Origin: Shewanella sp. MTB7
GTDB lineage: Bacteria > Pseudomonadota > Gammaproteobacteria > Enterobacterales > Shewanellaceae
DNA: 64,000 nucleotides
Direction: 5' to 3'
Assembly (NCBI RefSeq): GCF_027571385.1
Contig: NZ_CP085636.1
Location: forward strand, 4,592,001 to 4,656,000
The position numbers and the translations under genes were made by a program. Below, piece after piece: positions 27,382 through 36,534 of this stretch (position 1 is the first letter of the stretch; the number at the start of each line of letters is the position of its first letter). The notes under the pieces are model-generated. The model was not told where the DNA came from, searched no databases, and saw nothing but the letters and a program-made list of their open reading frames with translations.

Positions 27382-28737
27382 GTGGCTGAAAAACAAAATT
27401 ATAACATTAGAACCATACTGACATTTATTATTCCGTCATTAATAGGCCTGCTTCTATTCGTGACGCCGATCAGTTATCAAGACGCAATTACTATCCCAAT
27501 TGCTATCATTTCTAAAGGATTGCAAGCATTTCTTGGGGATTCATTAACTGCGATAGTAACGGGTGTCGTCTGTTTGACTGCTGTCGCCTCCATCCTCACC
27601 AAGCTGTTCAAACCTGCTTTTATTACGCAACATAGTTTTTTTAACTCATTGCTCAACGTGTCACCTATGTGGCTTATTATTCGTACCTTAGGTGCAGTAT
27701 TCATTCTGCTTACATTCGCACAAATTGGCCCCGAAGCAATCCGCTCCGGTAACACAGGTGCATTAGTACTCAATGATCTGCTTCCTGTACTATTTTGCGT
27801 ATTTATTTTTGCAGGTATGTTGTTACCCCTTTTGCTCAATTTCGGTTTATTAGAGATGTTTGGTACTTTACTGACAAAGGTGATGCGTCCAGTATTCAAC
27901 CTTCCAGGCCGTAGTGCTATCGACTGTATGGCCTCTTGGTTAGGCGATGGTAGTGTCGGTATCTTAATGACGAGCAAACAGTATGAAGCTCGCTTTTATA
28001 CTCAAAGAGAAGCGGCTGTAATTGGTACCACATTCTCAGCGGTATCGATAACCTTCTCTCTAGTCGTCATCTCTCAGGTTAAATTAGAACATCTGTTTGT
28101 GCCCTTTTACCTTACTGTCTGCTGTGCTGGCATTATCGCTGCCGTCATAGTGCCTAAGCTGCCACCTTTATCATGGAAGAAAGATATTTATATCGATGAC
28201 ACTCCAAGGCACCCTGATGATGAAATGATCCCAACAGGCAAAGGTGTTTTCTCATGGGGATTAGAGCAAGCATTAAACAAGGCTTCTAAAGCTGGTGGCC
28301 TGAAGCACACGTTTAATGATGGTATGAAAAACGTCATTGACATGGTGTTTGGTGTTATCCCAGTGGTCATGGCTATTGGTACGCTTGCGCTTATCGTTGC
28401 TGAATATACGCCGATTTTCGACTATTTGGGAATGCCTTTTATTCCACTACTGGAACTACTACAAGTCCCTGAAGCCGCTGCTGCATCGAAGACCATTGTG
28501 GTAGGCTTTGCCGATATGTTCCTGCCTTCAATTCTAGCAAGTTCGATTCAATCGGATATGACACGTTTTATTATAGCTGCGATGTCAGTGACCCAACTTA
28601 TCTACATGAGCGAAGTGGGAGCACTGCTAATAGGAAGTAAAATCCCGGTTAATATACTCGAACTCTTTGTCGTATTTATCCTTAGAACGTTAGTGACTCT
28701 GCCTGTTATCGCTGGTATCGCTCATCTAATATTCTAA
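27382..28737 (+). CDS. YjiH-family nucleoside-recognition (Gate) domain membrane protein
   Basis: A 451-residue inner-membrane protein with about ten predicted segments. Two copies of the nucleoside-recognition/Gate fold can be seen, the first around residues 130-260 (with WLGDGSVGIL) and the second around 310-450. It resembles E. coli YjiH and related proteins linked to nucleoside, peptide or ion transport and to spore proteins; the substrate is not known. The start is a GTG with a weak ribosome-binding site. It ends at a strong terminator. The next gene, a propeller kinase, has its own promoter region. Confidence 0.8.
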   Translation: MAEKQNYNIRTILTFIIPSLIGLLLFVTPISYQDAITIPIAIISKGLQAFLGDSLTAIVTGVVCLTAVASILTKLFKPAFITQHSFFNSLLNVSPMWLIIRTLGAVFILLTFAQIGPEAIRSGNTGALVLNDLLPVLFCVFIFAGMLLPLLLNFGLLEMFGTLLTKVMRPVFNLPGRSAIDCMASWLGDGSVGILMTSKQYEARFYTQREAAVIGTTFSAVSITFSLVVISQVKLEHLFVPFYLTVCCAGIIAAVIVPKLPPLSWKKDIYIDDTPRHPDDEMIPTGKGVFSWGLEQALNKASKAGGLKHTFNDGMKNVIDMVFGVIPVVMAIGTLALIVAEYTPIFDYLGMPFIPLLELLQVPEAAAASKTIVVGFADMFLPSILASSIQSDMTRFIIAAMSVTQLIYMSEVGALLIGSKIPVNILELFVVFILRTLVTLPVIAGIAHLIF

Positions 28738-28758
28738 TAATCCAACTCAGCTTCAAAC

Positions 28759-28790
28759 TAAAAAAGAGTGGCAATTGCCGCTCTTTTTTT
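28759..28790 (+). terminator. terminator after the YjiH-family gene
   Basis: AAAGAGTGGCAATTGCC begins an interrupted palindrome with one wobble pair, followed by eight T; it starts 22 bases after the stop codon. Confidence 0.9.
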
Positions 28791-28888
28791 ATTCAAAAAT
28801 TTGTCACTTCCCCCCTCGCACTTTTGTAATTTACTACTAAACTTAACAACTTAACATTCATAAACATAAAGTGGTATAACTCTATCAG

Positions 28889-31800
28889 ATGAGAATTCTC
28901 ATGTTATTTTTACTCTGGTTAATTGGTTACCCCCTTTTAGCCATGGAAAACCAACCAACTTTTGATGCTTATACAGCCGAACAAGGGCTGTCTATGAATA
29001 CAATCAATGACATAGTGATAGATGACAAAGGATTCCTCTGGATAGCCACTCAAGCCGGTCTAAATCGATATGACGGCAAACACTTTAAACTATACCAAGT
29101 AAGCCATCACAATAAAGGTCCAACAGATAAACATATCAAGAAGCTATTTTTTGGTCAGAAAAAGCAGTTATGGCTGCTAACTAATGGCAATGGTTTAAAC
29201 TTATACCAACCAGAATCTGATACTTTTATACCATTTAATGAATCCAATAGTCCCCTACCCAATAATGAGATAGTCGATCTCGACCAAGATGTTAATGGCA
29301 ACCTATGGTTAGCGACTAACAGTAATGGACTGCTGCTCTTCTCACCCAGCGAAAATAGAATAATCGATCACCTCTTTTTATCCGCAGGTAATAAGCGAAA
29401 TAGAATAACCAAAATATTAGGAGATCAATTTGAGCGGCTCTGGGTTGTATCAGATAAAGGCTTGTCATCGGTCGACAAGGGAAACAACATCACCAACTAC
29501 CCCGAAATAAATCACCTTTTAGCTGGGAGCATCACCAGCTTAGAAGTCGATGAAAATAATACTTTATGGATTGGTACTAAAGAAAAAGGACTGTATCAAT
29601 TCAATATCCCAACCAAATCTCTCAAACCTATTTCAGCAACTTCACAACTCAATGGCGACACCGTCAACCTACTTAAAAAAGACATCTATGGTCATTTATG
29701 GATAGCGATTCACGGCAAAGGAATAGCTAAATACTCTCCCCAATTAAATAAATTGTATTTTGTCAGTAATTCAGCAGCAGATAACAACAGTCTTAACAGT
29801 GCCCATATCACCTCCTTTACCATAGATAGTGAACAGCAACTCTGGGTTGGTACTCAAGGTAATGGACTCCACAAGACATATCTGGAATCTGAAAGCTTTG
29901 GCCCTAACAACATGGTTAACCTAAAAGATAAAGTATTAGGTAATACCAATGTCAGAAGCATATACAGAGATCGCCATCAACAGCTTTGGATTGGAACAAG
30001 CACAGGTTTATATCGAGCTCACGAAGACATCAACAATGAGATCATAGGTTTTTCCCTATTTGATATTACAGGTTTCCAAATGAGTGATCTCTTCATCAGC
30101 TTCATCCAAGAAGATGATCAAGACCGGCTTTGGGTGGGTACCAGGGGCAAAGGTTTGTTTATTTTTACCCTCGATAAACTTAGTTATATTCACTACCAAT
30201 ATAATGCTGACAATATAAAAGGACTACCCAGCAACTACTTATACAGTTTATATTTCGATCGTGATAATCACGCCTGGATCACCACTAGAGATGGTGGAGT
30301 AGCAAAATATATAGATGAAGAGCAAGGTTTTATTCAATACAAGCATATCAAGGGTGATGTTAACTCCCTACCGAGTAATGAGATAACCAAGCTGATCCAA
30401 GATATCGAAGGCAACTACTGGTTCACCTCATACGATAATGGGCTGAGCAAATTAGACAGCCAAGGTCAATTTACCCATTTTAACACTCAAACCGAATCAC
30501 CTATTCCCTCTCAACATTTGATGTCGATCCATTTGGGCGATAACAATACTTTATGGGTAAGTAGCACTGATGGGGTATTTTCATTTAACAGCCAAAGTTA
30601 CGAAACTGAGCTGTTTAACACTGAAGCTGGATTAATCGGTAATCTGGCTTACTTAACAATCATGGATCACACGAAAAACCTCTGGATTGGTACCGCTTCA
30701 GGTTTGAGCATGCTCAACACTCACAACTTTAACATCAGAAACTTTACTTATATTGATGGACTCCAAGATAATGAATTTAATTTTGGTGCGGGTTTCATCG
30801 ATACCGATAATCACATTTATCTAGGAGGGATCAATGGATTTAATCACTTTTTCCCCTCCCAGTTACCTCAATTGTCCCATCCTAACCAACCCATATTGGA
30901 CACGCTTACCATTTTAAATCAATATCAAACAAACAACTCAGAGACACAAACATCGAGCATTATTCAATCTGAAAAAATAACACTCCCCTACCAGCAAAGT
31001 ATATTTTCCCTCTCGTTTCTAAGTCCATCACTGCACAGAGCTAAGCGCTTAAAATATGAATATAAAATGTTAGGTTTACATGACAACTGGTTAGTTGCCA
31101 ACGCCAACCAAACAACTCAATTTACCGGACTTTCATCTGGAAGTTACTCTTTCCTATTAAGAGCAAAAGATATCGATGGCAAGTACAGTCCGATTCGCAG
31201 ACTCGACATAAAAATATTAGCAGCACCTTGGTTATCCTGGTGGGCCTACACTCTCTATATTTTAGTTTTTATCACACTATTTTTTCTGCTTTATTATTCA
31301 AGGATTAAAAAGTACAACCAACAAAACTTGTTACTTAAAGAGATTGCGCAGAGTGAACAAAGGTTGCAGCTTTCATTATGGGGAAGTGGTGATGAGTTTT
31401 GGGATTGGAACATTACCAACAAACAAATTGTTCGCACCAATGTATTTCTTAAATACCCAGATAATGAAACTCACCTCAATGACACTATGATGCATAGCGT
31501 TCACCCTGAAGACCTTCCAGATATAACCACTGAAATTGATGCCTGTATGAATAAAGGCAAAGACAAGTTCGAACTAACCTACCGCTCTAAACTCATCGAT
31601 GGAAACTGGCTATGGGTACTAAATCGTGGACAAGTCATTACTCGGGATAACTTAGCTCGTCCAACAAGGCTCGCCGGAACGATCAAAAATATTCAATCAC
31701 AGAAAGAGACTGAATTCGCTTTACGATCATTAAATCAAGATTTAGAGAAAAGGGTATTGAGTCGAACCAACGAATTACAACAAAGTAACGATGAGCTCAA

Positions 31801-32596
31801 AGCAACGCTCAAAGAGCTAAAATTGACCCAAACTGAGCTCTTAGACAAAGAAAAAATGGCAACATTAGGAGGTCTAGTTGCCAGTATTACCCACGAAATT
31901 AACACGCCTATAGGGGTTAGTGTAACTGCAGCATCTCATCTGCAGACCTGTGTCGAAAGGTTCAATCAACACTATGCTAGTGGAGAGGTATCCCATGAAG
32001 AGTTTGAAGAATATCAAGTTGAGGTTGTCGATTGTTCAAAATTAATGCTCACTAATCTAGAACGAGCTACAAAGTTGATACAGAGTTTCAAAAAAGTCTC
32101 AGTGGATCAATCACATGAAGATATCAGAGAATTTAACCTAAAGAGTTATTTGGATGAGATTTTCTTATCGTTAAACCCAATGCTCTCTCGAACGCTGCAC
32201 CAATGTCATTACCAATGCCAAGACAATATAATCGTCAAAAGCAACCCAGGTGCATTTTACCAAATTATCAGTAATCTCATCAATAATTCCATTGTGCATG
32301 CGTTTCCTAATGGCCGTGTGGGGAACCTAAGTCTTAAAATTATTATCTCAGAGTCAGACTTTGAGATCCTATACAAGGATGATGGCTGCGGCATGACTGA
32401 AGATGTACAGCAGAAAATATTCTCCCCATTCTTTACCACTAGACGTGGCAAAGGCGGCAGCGGCTTAGGTATGAACATTGTTTATAACTTAGTGACACAA
32501 GTCTTAAAAGGACAAATAAAATTATCCTCGACAATCGATGAAGGTTGTCTTTTCAAGATATCCCTACCTCAATCAATTCTAGTCAAAAAGATATGA
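28889..32596 (+). CDS. propeller-domain sensor histidine kinase (Reg_prop/Y_Y_Y/PAS/HATPase)
   Basis: A 1235-residue sensor. Order: signal peptide (1-18); about fourteen Reg_prop beta-propeller repeats marked by recurring LWIGT/LWLAT strands (about 25-680), forming a periplasmic ligand sensor; a Y_Y_Y domain (about 700-780); one membrane segment (about 784-806); a PAS domain (about 825-940); a coiled coil; an H-box with ASITHEINTP (His near 1002); and an ATPase domain with NLINNSI, DDGCGM and GGSGLGM. It ends there: there is no receiver or AraC domain as in the hybrid Bacteroides regulators, and no response regulator is adjacent. Ligand unknown. Confidence 0.9.
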   Translation: MRILMLFLLWLIGYPLLAMENQPTFDAYTAEQGLSMNTINDIVIDDKGFLWIATQAGLNRYDGKHFKLYQVSHHNKGPTDKHIKKLFFGQKKQLWLLTNGNGLNLYQPESDTFIPFNESNSPLPNNEIVDLDQDVNGNLWLATNSNGLLLFSPSENRIIDHLFLSAGNKRNRITKILGDQFERLWVVSDKGLSSVDKGNNITNYPEINHLLAGSITSLEVDENNTLWIGTKEKGLYQFNIPTKSLKPISATSQLNGDTVNLLKKDIYGHLWIAIHGKGIAKYSPQLNKLYFVSNSAADNNSLNSAHITSFTIDSEQQLWVGTQGNGLHKTYLESESFGPNNMVNLKDKVLGNTNVRSIYRDRHQQLWIGTSTGLYRAHEDINNEIIGFSLFDITGFQMSDLFISFIQEDDQDRLWVGTRGKGLFIFTLDKLSYIHYQYNADNIKGLPSNYLYSLYFDRDNHAWITTRDGGVAKYIDEEQGFIQYKHIKGDVNSLPSNEITKLIQDIEGNYWFTSYDNGLSKLDSQGQFTHFNTQTESPIPSQHLMSIHLGDNNTLWVSSTDGVFSFNSQSYETELFNTEAGLIGNLAYLTIMDHTKNLWIGTASGLSMLNTHNFNIRNFTYIDGLQDNEFNFGAGFIDTDNHIYLGGINGFNHFFPSQLPQLSHPNQPILDTLTILNQYQTNNSETQTSSIIQSEKITLPYQQSIFSLSFLSPSLHRAKRLKYEYKMLGLHDNWLVANANQTTQFTGLSSGSYSFLLRAKDIDGKYSPIRRLDIKILAAPWLSWWAYTLYILVFITLFFLLYYSRIKKYNQQNLLLKEIAQSEQRLQLSLWGSGDEFWDWNITNKQIVRTNVFLKYPDNETHLNDTMMHSVHPEDLPDITTEIDACMNKGKDKFELTYRSKLIDGNWLWVLNRGQVITRDNLARPTRLAGTIKNIQSQKETEFALRSLNQDLEKRVLSRTNELQQSNDELKATLKELKLTQTELLDKEKMATLGGLVASITHEINTPIGVSVTAASHLQTCVERFNQHYASGEVSHEEFEEYQVEVVDCSKLMLTNLERATKLIQSFKKVSVDQSHEDIREFNLKSYLDEIFLSLNPMLSRTLHQCHYQCQDNIIVKSNPGAFYQIISNLINNSIVHAFPNGRVGNLSLKIIISESDFEILYKDDGCGMTEDVQQKIFSPFFTTRRGKGGSGLGMNIVYNLVTQVLKGQIKLSSTIDEGCLFKISLPQSILVKKI

Positions 32597-32686
32597 TTTT
32601 ATTGCCTATTTTATCACCTAGATGTTATATATATACCTTGTAGTGAGTGCAGTTATATCTCTACTTAACATAAAGGGAGTGCCATT

Positions 32687-33094
32687 ATGGATATAATAGT
32701 ATCGCAAATAATGACCGGTAGGGTTGTCACCATAGAGATGGATGACAGATTAGTGATTGCAAAAGAGATCTTCGATAACGCGCCATTTCATCACCTATTA
32801 GTTGTCGAAAACGGCGAATTACAAGGTGTCCTCTCTGAACGAGATTTTTTACGTGCATTAAGTCCAAATATTGGCAATGTTAATGAAACTGAACGAGACA
32901 GCGATACCTTACTCAAACGTGTCCATCAGGTCATGACTAGAGATCCTATAACCACAAGTCCCAACAAATCAATTAAAGATGCCAGCAAGCTATTACTTGA
33001 GCATGGCATTGGCTCACTACCTGTATTGGATCTAGGTCAATTAGTTGGCATCATCACTTGGAAAGATCTGCTACGGGCATACTCAGACTTATAG
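32687..33094 (+). CDS. two-CBS-domain protein
   Basis: A 135-residue protein made of two tandem CBS domains (about 1-60 and 77-135), each opening with the MTGRVVTIE- or MTRDPITTS-type strand. CBS pairs bind adenosyl nucleotides and usually regulate a partner. There is no fused enzyme or transporter here. It lies 90 bases after the propeller kinase with its own GGGAG ribosome site and may be cotranscribed. A role in sensing energy charge is only inference. Confidence 0.88.
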   Translation: MDIIVSQIMTGRVVTIEMDDRLVIAKEIFDNAPFHHLLVVENGELQGVLSERDFLRALSPNIGNVNETERDSDTLLKRVHQVMTRDPITTSPNKSIKDASKLLLEHGIGSLPVLDLGQLVGIITWKDLLRAYSDL

Positions 33095-33109
33095 ACCAGC
33101 ACCCATTAT

Positions 33110-33152
33110 CTTATTTAGGCTAAGATCAACCAACGAACTTTGCCTAAATAAG
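33110..33152. terminator. inverted repeat between the CBS gene and the permease gene
   Basis: CTTATTTAGGC pairs perfectly with GCCTAAATAAG across a 21-base loop, in the convergent gap. A long-loop terminator is likely but not certain, as no clear T-run follows. Confidence 0.5.
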
Positions 33153-33171
33153 AATAAGTGTATGACTAAAA

Positions 33172-34548
33172 CTAAATAGCCCAACCACCCATATAAAAAA
33201 TGACCAAACCTAAGGTTATCGCAACAATACCAGGTTTTAATTGACGCCACTCACCACTACAAAGTCTGCCTATCACTAAAGTGACAAAACCAAGCATAAT
33301 ACCGGTGACAATATTACAGCTTAAGATGATAAACACGGCGCAGGTGAGTCCAGCCATCGCATCAACCTTATCGTTAAAATCAAGCTTAGTCACATTACTC
33401 AACATCAATAAACCCACATACATCAACGCTGGTGCAGTCGCATAAGCTGGAACAAGATAACTTAATGGCGCAAGAAACATCATCAATAAGAATAAAATAC
33501 CAACAATTGTTGCCGTTAATCCTGTTTTACCACCCGCAGCGGTACCCGCAGCTGATTCTATATATACAGCTGCGGGAGCACCACCGACAACGCTAGCCAC
33601 AATGCTGCTCACTGAATCTGAGGTCAGCGCTTTACCGCCGCTGACAATATTGTCATTTTCATCAAGCAACTCAGCTTGCCCTGCAACCGCTCGGATGGTA
33701 CCTGTGGCATCAAAGATTGCCGTCATCACCAAGGCTAATACTATTGGTAATACTACAGGGTTTAATGCTCCCATGATGTCCAACTGACCAATCAGTGACT
33801 GTTCAGACATTAGGTTAGGCCAAGCAAATAATCCCTGATATTGCACCGCTGGATCGAATATCAAACCAAACACTGACAGGGCAATAATCACAATAAGAAT
33901 ACCGCCTGGAGTACCACGACGTTCTAAGCCTATTATCGCCGCAAGACCGATGATCGCAGCCAAAACAGGAAGACTATGAATGTCGCCAAGTTTGACGGGT
34001 AAACCAGCATCACTAGCCACAATTAATTGCACACTGTTAGTCGCAATCAAGAGTAAAAACAGACCAATGCCTATGCCCGTACCGTGGGCGATACCCTTAG
34101 GTAAATTAGTCAACACCCACTGACGAATTCCAGTCACGCTCACCAATGTGAACACCACACCCATCAGAAAAATAGCACCTAAAGTAACAGGGATGGAGAT
34201 CCCTTGTCCTAACACCATGCTAAATGCGGTAAAGGCGGTTAATGAAATAGCACAGCCGATCGCCATGGGTAAATTGGCCCACAGTCCCATCAACAGCGAA
34301 CCAAAAGCGGCTATTAAACAGGTCGCAATAAAAACAGCACCGGTGTCAAACCCTGCCGCTCCTAACATATTTGGTACAACAATCACTGAATAAACCATTG
34401 CGAGGAAGGTGGTTAAACCTGCGATTAATTCACGTTTCAACGTACTACCGCGTGCAGAAATGGAAAAGTAACGATCCAGTAAAGAAACTAAACTTAGAGC
34501 TTGAGTAGATGTAACATCTTGCGTAGGGCGAGTCTGTTCGGACTGCAT
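33172..34548 (-). CDS. NCS2-family purine-type permease (AzgA-like)
   Basis: A 458-residue transporter with about 12-14 membrane segments. The N-terminal block [25 protein letters not shown], the FDATGT sequence and [13 protein letters not shown] are hallmarks of the AzgA-like branch of NCS2, whose studied members import adenine, guanine or hypoxanthine. I start at the ATG at 34548 ([11 protein letters not shown]); a longer frame extends 47 residues upstream but looks non-coding. It is monocistronic, with a long 5' region discussed separately. Substrate specificity is inferred from family only. Confidence 0.88.
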   Translation of the reverse strand: MQSEQTRPTQDVTSTQALSLVSLLDRYFSISARGSTLKRELIAGLTTFLAMVYSVIVVPNMLGAAGFDTGAVFIATCLIAAFGSLLMGLWANLPMAIGCAISLTAFTAFSMVLGQGISIPVTLGAIFLMGVVFTLVSVTGIRQWVLTNLPKGIAHGTGIGIGLFLLLIATNSVQLIVASDAGLPVKLGDIHSLPVLAAIIGLAAIIGLERRGTPGGILIVIIALSVFGLIFDPAVQYQGLFAWPNLMSEQSLIGQLDIMGALNPVVLPIVLALVMTAIFDATGTIRAVAGQAELLDENDNIVSGGKALTSDSVSSIVASVVGGAPAAVYIESAAGTAAGGKTGLTATIVGILFLLMMFLAPLSYLVPAYATAPALMYVGLLMLSNVTKLDFNDKVDAMAGLTCAVFIILSCNIVTGIMLGFVTLVIGRLCSGEWRQLKPGIVAITLGLVIFYMGGWAI

Positions 34549-34920
34549 AATCTTGATACCTTTCTTTGATCTCTGAAAATTTGGAAGGCGATGGCAGGTA
34601 AGAGCCCCGATATATCGGGTGAGAGATCCACTTATACGATGAGTATTTAAAGTGACCTGCGTGCTGTTCAATAGTGACGAATATGCCACAATTTTTCGCT
34701 ATACCCGTGCTTTCTCCATAAAGAAAGTCAATGGCAACACAGCCTTTGTTGGCGGCGGATTCTACAGTAATATTTAAAAAGGACAAAGTGCAAACCATGC
34801 AAATTGTGACTTACCTTAATGCAATTAAATTGACTCACAACACGCCTACATTTGAGATCGACTGCGGCTATAATATTAATGGAGATGACTCATCTCAATA
34901 GTGGAAAGAGTCATCACATC
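34549..34920. other. upstream region of the permease gene with small palindromes
   Basis: Part of the 561-bp divergent gap between the permease and torE. It contains CCCGATATATCGGG (34606-34619), a perfect palindrome 58-71 bases upstream of the permease start, and GAGATGACTCATCTC (34882-34896), a perfect palindrome with one centre base. The purine riboswitch consensus was not found. No gene was seen. Confidence 0.45.
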
Positions 34921-34928
34921 ACCATTTT

Positions 34929-34947
34929 GCACAGCCAATAGCTGTGC
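34929..34947. other. short hairpin upstream of torE
   Basis: GCACAGC and GCTGTGC around a five-base loop. No T-run follows, so it is probably not a terminator. Function unknown. Confidence 0.4.
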
Positions 34948-34993
34948 GCCTAAACTTTAAACTACCGAGTTAAACAATAACTGCAGATGATAT

Positions 34994-35023
34994 CTGTTCA
35001 TATTCTTTCATATTTTCATAAAT
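34994..35023 (+). promoter_or_regulatory. tandem TorR boxes upstream of torE
   Basis: Three consecutive decamers: CTGTTCATAT (34994-35003), which equals the known E. coli TorR box; TCTTTCATAT (35004-35013); and a weaker TTTCATAAAT (35014-35023). They are spaced exactly one helical turn and end about 86 bases before torE, as expected for an activator site. The regulator gene torR is in the same window. Confidence 0.82.
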
Positions 35024-35109
35024 ATCATTCATTCATCGTATTACTCTTGTTCACAAACATGCTTTATATTGGTGTAATCAAAGATCAGATCACATAAAGA
35101 GAATCTATT

Positions 35110-35280
35110 ATGGCAGATCAACAGCTAACAGAGTCACCTTCTGAAGTGAAATCTAAAGAATTAAAGGCCTTAGGTTTCATCATATTTCTACTTTTCCCAA
35201 TACTCACCTTCATCGGTGTTGGAGCTTACGGCTTAATCATTTGGATAATCCAAACTTTGAGTGGCGTCGCAGCTCACTAA
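35110..35280 (+). CDS. torE: TorE, small NapE/TorE-family membrane protein
   Basis: A 56-residue protein with one membrane segment (about residues 22-48: GFIIFLLFPILTFIGVGAYG). The pattern of a charged N-terminus followed by a hydrophobic helix with a PIL turn and GAYGLIIWI is that of the NapE/TorE family. Shewanella tor operons begin with torE, and torC follows 55 bases later. It is required for neither catalysis nor haem binding; its exact role in TMAO respiration is not established. Short, but supported by position and family similarity. Confidence 0.88.
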   Translation: MADQQLTESPSEVKSKELKALGFIIFLLFPILTFIGVGAYGLIIWIIQTLSGVAAH

Positions 35281-35335
35281 CTCCAAGCCTGAATAGTTTA
35301 ACAATAATAAATTTAAGATTTTAAAGGATACTGCT

Positions 35336-36514
35336 ATGAAGTGGATCATGAATATTTGGCGCACGTTAACCAAGCCAGCCAAATTTCTTACCTTAGGCTC
35401 GATTAGTCTTTCAGCCTTCCTAATGGGCGTTATCTTTTGGGGCGGCTTCAATACCGCGCTAGAGATGACCAATACCGAAGAGTTCTGCATTAGCTGCCAC
35501 AGTATGGAGAGTATTCCATACAAAGAACTACAAGATACAGTGCATTGGTCAAATCACTCAGGTGTACGGGCAACTTGCCCCGATTGCCACGTTCCACACA
35601 ACTGGGGACGTAAAATAGCCCGTAAACTCGAAGCATCTCATGACGTATGGGGCTGGATGCTACAAACGGTTAATACTCCAGAAAAATTTGAAGCGAAGCG
35701 CTTAGAGATGGCGAGTCGCGAATGGAAACGTTTCGATCTTGATAACTCTTTAGCTTGTAAAAACTGCCATAGCTACGACTCAATGAAGTGGGAAAGCATG
35801 TCTAAGCTTGCCCAAAAGCAGATGAAACGCGCTGCTGAACTCGATCAAAGCTGTATTGATTGCCACAAAGGTATTGCACATAAATTACCAAACATGGGCG
35901 TTGCTCGTGCACCGGAGCTAATCGCTCAAGTGGGTCGCGGTGTCACTTCACCTGAAGACGGACAAGCTTACTACTCTGCACTGACTAAACCACTTTTCTT
36001 CAACGCTACTACAGACGTTGAAGCCGGTACATTAAACATCGCGACTAAGGTGACCATTTTAGAAGCTGATGGTAACCGTGTAAAGATTGCTATCGATGGC
36101 TGGCGTAAGAGAATAGGTGCTGGACGCGTTATCTACTACGATTTCGGTCTAAACATTCTATCAGCTCAGTTAACTAAAGATGCAGCCCAAGAAGAGGGTG
36201 TAATGGAAGTGTTTGAAGAACAAGTGGATCCATTAACCGGTCTTACATGGCAACGTGTCGAAGCTAAGATCTGGACAGATAAAGAGTACTTAATTACCGA
36301 TCTGCAGCCACTTTGGGATTACGCACGCTCAACGTACAACACTAGTTGTAGTGTATGTCACACTCAACCTGCAGAAGCACACTTCGATGCCAACACTTGG
36401 CCTGGTATGTTCCAAGGCATGATAGCCTTCGTCAATATGGATCAAGACACACAAGCTTTGGTTCAGAAATACCTACAAGAGCATTCATCTACTTTTGATA
36501 AGTCTGCGCACTAG
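35336..36514 (+). CDS. torC: pentahaem c-type cytochrome TorC
   Basis: The membrane-anchored electron donor to TorA, taking electrons from menaquinol. It has 392 residues: an N-terminal membrane anchor (about 17-38), a NapC/NirT tetrahaem domain with CISCH, CPDCH, CKNCH and CIDCH, and a C-terminal monohaem domain with CSVCH near residue 338. This gives five haems, as known for TorC. The start has an AAAGGA ribosome site. Second gene of torECAD; torA follows 20 bases later. Confidence 0.96.
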   Translation: MKWIMNIWRTLTKPAKFLTLGSISLSAFLMGVIFWGGFNTALEMTNTEEFCISCHSMESIPYKELQDTVHWSNHSGVRATCPDCHVPHNWGRKIARKLEASHDVWGWMLQTVNTPEKFEAKRLEMASREWKRFDLDNSLACKNCHSYDSMKWESMSKLAQKQMKRAAELDQSCIDCHKGIAHKLPNMGVARAPELIAQVGRGVTSPEDGQAYYSALTKPLFFNATTDVEAGTLNIATKVTILEADGNRVKIAIDGWRKRIGAGRVIYYDFGLNILSAQLTKDAAQEEGVMEVFEEQVDPLTGLTWQRVEAKIWTDKEYLITDLQPLWDYARSTYNTSCSVCHTQPAEAHFDANTWPGMFQGMIAFVNMDQDTQALVQKYLQEHSSTFDKSAH

Positions 36515-36534
36515 CACTAAATAGGATTAAGAAA

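Noticed and set aside
34580..34680. Possible purine riboswitch before the permease gene
   Set aside because: The J1/2 TATAAT-like and GTTTCTACC blocks and the two loop sequences that must kiss are missing; the one visible stem has a loop of only a few bases.
34549..34689. 47-residue N-terminal extension of the permease
   Set aside because: Not hydrophobic, not like the family start, and it would overlap the leader palindrome; the ATG at 34548 gives the normal length.
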